Shown: positions 61,260 through 64,000 of the stretch, in pieces
Layout of the letters: the number at the start of each line of letters is the position of its first letter
How positions within the stretch are numbered: position 1 is the stretch's first letter
Assembly (NCBI RefSeq): GCF_041677825.1
Contig: NZ_JBAYPG010000014.1
Location: forward strand, 12,534-76,533
Direction: 5' to 3'
Length of the DNA: 64,000 nucleotides
Source: Castellaniella sp041677825
Lineage (GTDB): Bacteria > Pseudomonadota > Gammaproteobacteria > Burkholderiales > Burkholderiaceae_B
Translations under genes and position numbers: made by a program
The notes under the pieces: generated by a model
The model's input: only the letters and a program-made list of their open reading frames with translations
Told to the model about the DNA's origin: nothing
Databases searched by the model: none

Positions 61260-61484
61260 ATGAAAAAAAGTAATACAGTTTTTTCTGTCCAGGATTTCTG
61301 CGATGAACATGGGATCAGCAGGAACCATTTGTACACATTGTGGGCTCGTGGTGAGGGGCCTGTGGCGATGCGGGTTGGGCGGCGTCGTCTGATCACAATT
61401 GAGGCGGCTGCGGCGTGGCGCAGACGCATGGAAGAGGCCGGCTCCTTTGGTCGAGACACCCAGATCTCCGACGGGGGCTGCTGA
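61260..61484 (+). CDS. AlpA-like helix-turn-helix regulator/excisionase
   Basis: A 74-residue protein: F-S-V-Q-D-F-C-D-E-H-G-I-S-R-N-H-L-Y is the helix-turn-helix of the MerR/AlpA type (HTH_17), followed by the wing R-V-G-R-R-R-L-I. The ATG at 61260 has AGGTCGG upstream and stands in an inverted repeat likely used for self-control. It overlaps the ATPase gene as TGATG. In P4-type islands such proteins control excision or replication genes. Confidence 0.8.
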   Translation: MKKSNTVFSVQDFCDEHGISRNHLYTLWARGEGPVAMRVGRRRLITIEAAAAWRRRMEEAGSFGRDTQISDGGC

Positions 61485-62521
61485 TGAACCCGTGGGTTGT
61501 ATCGGAATATCCGGAGGGCGTTCGACTGCTGCGAGCGGCTGAATGTCAACCACAAGCGGTTCAATGGTTGTGGAAGTATTGGTTGCCCAGGGCTGCGATC
61601 TCCATCGTGGCCGGCATGCCGGGCACAGGCAAAACCACGTTGGCGTTGTCACTAGCCTCCGTCGTCTCAGGCGCCGGTTCTTGGCCAGACGGGACCGAGT
61701 GTGAGGAGCCCGGCAATGTCGTGATTTGGTCAGGGGAGGACGATATCCAGGCAACTCTTCTCCCACGCTTAATCGCGATGGGCGCCGATCGCGATCGCAT
61801 TCATTTTGTGACGCAAATTCACGACCGCGGGCGTTTCAGAGAATTTGATCCAGGCACTGATATTCGACAACTGATGCTGAAGATTGGCGAGATCGGAGGC
61901 GCTCGATTGGTGATTATCGATCCGATCATGAGCGCGGTTTCTGGCGATGCTCATCGGGCAAATGAGGTCCGTCGGGATTTGCATGATTTGGTGGTGCTGG
62001 CGCGTTCTAACGTGTCTGTCCTCGGGATCTCTCACTTCTCAAAAAGTGGGGGAAAGGTGGCTCAAAATCCACTGGACCGCGTGATCGGTTCCCAGGCTTT
62101 CGCTGCGCTTGCGCGGGTCGTCCTGGTGACCGCGCGGCGCTCGGATGCTGATGGAAGGGTGTTGGCCCGCGCCAAAAACAATCTGGGACCAGACGGTGGG
62201 GGATTCGAATATACGGTCGAGCCGTTGGTCATTCCACCTTGCATCGAGACATCGCGGGTGATCTGGGGAGATGCCGTGGACGGCGATGCCCAGGAGATCC
62301 TGGCTCAGGTGGAGCAGGCCACTCGGCTGCCTAGCAGAATGGAAGAGGCCAAGGAATTTTTGACGGGCACCCTGACGGGGCATGACCGTTTGCCATCCGC
62401 GAGGATCCTCGAATTGGCGGCGGCTGCAGGGCACTCAGTCTCGACTGTCAATCGGGCCAAGGTCGAACTGCAGATCAGGGCGGAAAAAGACGGCAATGGA
62501 GGTTGGTATTGGCGGCTGTGA
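61484..62521 (+). CDS. RepA-like AAA/RecA-fold ATPase
   Basis: A 345-residue ATPase of the RSF1010 RepA/DnaB-like fold. Walker A is G-M-P-G-T-G-K-T-T near residues 44-52, Walker B L-V-I-I-D-P near 138, and G-I-S-H-F-S-K-S-G further on, as in hexameric helicases. The C-terminal about 60 residues look like a winged helix (R-I-L-E-L-A-A-A-A-G-H-S-V-S). With the AlpA-like gene it makes the replication or maintenance module of the element after tRNA-Val. Confidence 0.82.
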   Translation: MNPWVVSEYPEGVRLLRAAECQPQAVQWLWKYWLPRAAISIVAGMPGTGKTTLALSLASVVSGAGSWPDGTECEEPGNVVIWSGEDDIQATLLPRLIAMGADRDRIHFVTQIHDRGRFREFDPGTDIRQLMLKIGEIGGARLVIIDPIMSAVSGDAHRANEVRRDLHDLVVLARSNVSVLGISHFSKSGGKVAQNPLDRVIGSQAFAALARVVLVTARRSDADGRVLARAKNNLGPDGGGFEYTVEPLVIPPCIETSRVIWGDAVDGDAQEILAQVEQATRLPSRMEEAKEFLTGTLTGHDRLPSARILELAAAAGHSVSTVNRAKVELQIRAEKDGNGGWYWRL

Positions 62522-63025
62522 CCTCCTAGGGTCTAGACCAAGCGAGCAAGATGCCCAAGGCTGCCAAGATTTCCTACTAGGTCTCTTGGCGATCTTGCAT
62601 CCGCTGGTGCTAGTTCGGGTGATAGCCATCTGTCGACCAGAAAGAGATATCCGGACTCAGTCGGCTGTGTTGAGTTACAGCCGCCTACGAGCAAACATTC
62701 GACCTATTCACGAGTGCGGGGGGATGCCACCATTGCATCGACTCGGAGGGCCGAAATGAACTCGGAAGTGGCACAGCCGCTCCATTTCTCTCAAAATGTG
62801 TTAAACCATGTCAATTTTAAATATATTTTCAATTAGAGTTCGATAGACTTCCTGGTCACCTGAAGCAAGTTGAAAGGCCATTGAGTCAAGATATGCAAGA
62901 AAAGCAGGGCAGCTCGACGGTCGCCAACTCGCTGGAGTCAGAACCACCGGAGGCCAAGGTATTCGGCTGCGAGGGGGGTACATGAGATTACATGATGATT
63001 TAGTGAGCGATCAGGTGCTTGCAAG
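62522..63025 (+). other. Gene-poor region between ATPase and nuclease-like genes
   Basis: 504 bp without a credible gene. A long imperfect inverted repeat (62546-62559 and 62585-62598, 12 of 14 bases) lies 25 bp after the ATPase stop. The middle part, around 62805-62840, is A/T-rich (runs of T and A), unlike the neighbours, and may contain a promoter for the next gene. No tRNA or repeat array is seen. Confidence 0.5.
62546..62598 (+). terminator. Imperfect hairpin after the RepA-like gene
   Basis: GCAAGATGCCCAAG and CTTGGCGATCTTGC pair over 12 of 14 bases around a 25-base loop. No clear T-tract follows, so it may be a terminator or a structured 3' end. Confidence 0.4.
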
Positions 63026-64000
63026 ATGATCCGCTTCCGCCGTGTGACATTGCAGCTACTCCGTGCGTGGCTTGTTGCCCAGCCCCAGACCGGTGCATAT
63101 CCCGGATATCGATTGCGCGTGTGGCGGGAGGATAATGCCGCCTTTCAGGCGCTGTGCGACGAACTGGTCGCCTATGTTCAAGAGGCCCTCGACGATGCTC
63201 GGACCCGCATACGCAAGGGCTTTGAGGATAGTCTGTCTCCCTTTGCGGATCGGACCGACGATCCTGCCACACATTACCCAGCGATGCTCCATCGCGTCAC
63301 TTTGCAGGGCTATTTTGGTGAAACCCTCGCTGGTCTCGCGGTTGAACATTTTGGTGCCTTCGGGGAGACTGACTGGCAGGTGCCGGCCTTTTTGTTCCGC
63401 TTCCATGACCAAGAATTCCAGCATCTCGACCTCATCAACGAGCGCTTTCTTACGGGTGAGCCGCACGATCCCGATGCCGAGGCCGAAATGCGTCCGGGGA
63501 GAACTGGCGACGATGCCCTGGCCTTCCGGCTCGACGAGAACGGCAAGATCATCCATGTGCTCACGTTGGAGGCCAAGTGCTTGGCCGCCAGCAATACCAA
63601 GACCATGGCCGAAGCCCACAGCAAGCTGTCCGTAGGACAGATGCGTCCTAGCGGCATCCGCGAATTGATAGCGTTGCTGTCTGACTATAAAACCGCCGAG
63701 GCTCAGGCATGGTGCGCCCGGTTGCTCGAACTTTATGGGGAGGGCTTTAAGACCGTCAAGCGCAGTGACGGGCTTGCCTACGCCGTGGGAAACCGTCCGG
63801 TTCGACCGAAGACCAGGGTGAGCTGGCTGCCTGACGATGCGCCGCACAAGTCCTACATCGCCGACCGGCCGCTTGAGGGTAACCGGTCAGCCAGAGGCGT
63901 CATTCCCTGGCCTTGTTTCACGAGCGAGACTACTCGTCATGATCAACAGGGCGGGAGGTCCGGGCGATGGACAGACAGAGAACAGACAAGCAGCGGCGCA
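63026..64000 (+). CDS. Unrecognised protein with PD-(D/E)XK nuclease signature, open at window end
   Basis: A reading frame of 325 codons from ATG 63026 with no stop before the window end. AGGTG lies eight bases upstream. I do not recognise the family. Residues 99-110 (E-T-L-A-G-L-A-V-E-H-F-G) form a helix with a conserved-type glutamate, D162/D163 begins a strand and L-E182-A-K184 follows 19 residues later; helix-E, D and E-x-K make the PD-(D/E)XK pattern. Residues after about 285 look out of frame, and in the -1 frame a stop at 63942 is followed by a new start at 63967, so a frameshift or a real extension must be considered. It could be a restriction or defence component. Confidence 0.6.
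   Translation, partial: MIRFRRVTLQLLRAWLVAQPQTGAYPGYRLRVWREDNAAFQALCDELVAYVQEALDDARTRIRKGFEDSLSPFADRTDDPATHYPAMLHRVTLQGYFGETLAGLAVEHFGAFGETDWQVPAFLFRFHDQEFQHLDLINERFLTGEPHDPDAEAEMRPGRTGDDALAFRLDENGKIIHVLTLEAKCLAASNTKTMAEAHSKLSVGQMRPSGIRELIALLSDYKTAEAQAWCARLLELYGEGFKTVKRSDGLAYAVGNRPVRPKTRVSWLPDDAPHKSYIADRPLEGNRSARGVIPWPCFTSETTRHDQQGGRSGRWTDREQTSSGA
63967..64000 (+). CDS. Possible start of a further gene, partial
   Basis: ATG 63967 has GGGAGG ten bases upstream (63952-63957) and reads M-D-R-Q-R-T-D-K to the window end. It is in a different frame from the nuclease-like gene and would overlap it, unless that gene ends at 63942 after a frameshift. Too short to assign. Confidence 0.3.
   Translation, partial: MDRQRTDKQRR

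Noticed and set aside
63056..63847. Minus-strand ORF (263 aa) opposite the nuclease-like gene
   Set aside because: The plus-strand frame is longer, has a ribosome binding site and a nuclease pattern; this one has no recognisable feature.

Overview
The window looks like a high-GC betaproteobacterial chromosome, most likely Alcaligenaceae (Bordetella/Achromobacter/Castellaniella/Pusillimonas type). The basis is gene content: many TRAP, LIV-type and Dpp-type uptake systems tied to small catabolic operons, and a conserved core block mltD-gloB-methyltransferase-rnhA-dnaQ-tRNA-Val. There is no rRNA or other species marker, so the assignment is an inference.

Left part (1-12.7 kb): the C-terminal part of an aldehyde dehydrogenase, then two divergent operons sharing a 319-bp control region (4470-4788) with palindromes. 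The minus-strand arm encodes an M20-like amidohydrolase, a GntR/FCD regulator and a two-subunit dihydroorotate-dehydrogenase-like flavoenzyme (PyrK plus class 1B PyrD). The plus-strand arm encodes a TRAP transporter (dctPQM), a two-subunit xanthine dehydrogenase and an ArgE-type deacetylase. Together they suggest uptake and breakdown of an N-heterocycle.

12.8-18 kb: a MarR-controlled tripartite efflux operon (marR, outer-membrane lipoprotein, emrA, emrB) with the same candidate operator before marR and before the outer-membrane gene. 18.1-27.1 kb: a LIV-type ABC operon (livGHMK, livF) with a long-chain acyl-CoA synthetase and an acyl-CoA dehydrogenase, divergent from an AraC-type regulator. 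27.1-37.9 kb: a FadR-type regulator, a ThDP enzyme, an atypical SDR, a carbamoylase-type M20 hydrolase, a Dpp-type ABC importer, a cupin and the truncated start of an acetylpolyamine-amidohydrolase-like gene.

38.0-52 kb: a 2'-5' RNA ligase family gene and a tightly packed ten-gene minus-strand operon: TRAP receptor and permeases, an APH-fold kinase, an ACAD10/11-like acyl-CoA dehydrogenase, two crotonase-fold proteins, a nitronate-monooxygenase-like flavoprotein, a CoA ligase and a quinone oxidoreductase. A MalT-like LuxR regulator lies upstream. The kinase plus ACAD10/11-type pair is the hallmark of 4-hydroxyacyl-CoA catabolism and is the most interesting metabolic system here. 52-60.6 kb: thiolase and FadB-like protein, then housekeeping genes fabI, mltD, gloB, a methyltransferase, rnhA, dnaQ and tRNA-Val(CAC).

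60.7-64 kb: immediately after tRNA-Val the character changes to that of an integrated element: a gene-free stretch with short repeats, an AlpA-like HTH protein, a RepA-like ATPase, another gene-poor stretch, and an open reading frame running off the window with a PD-(D/E)XK nuclease signature, possibly part of a defence or restriction cargo. No integrase is visible in the window.
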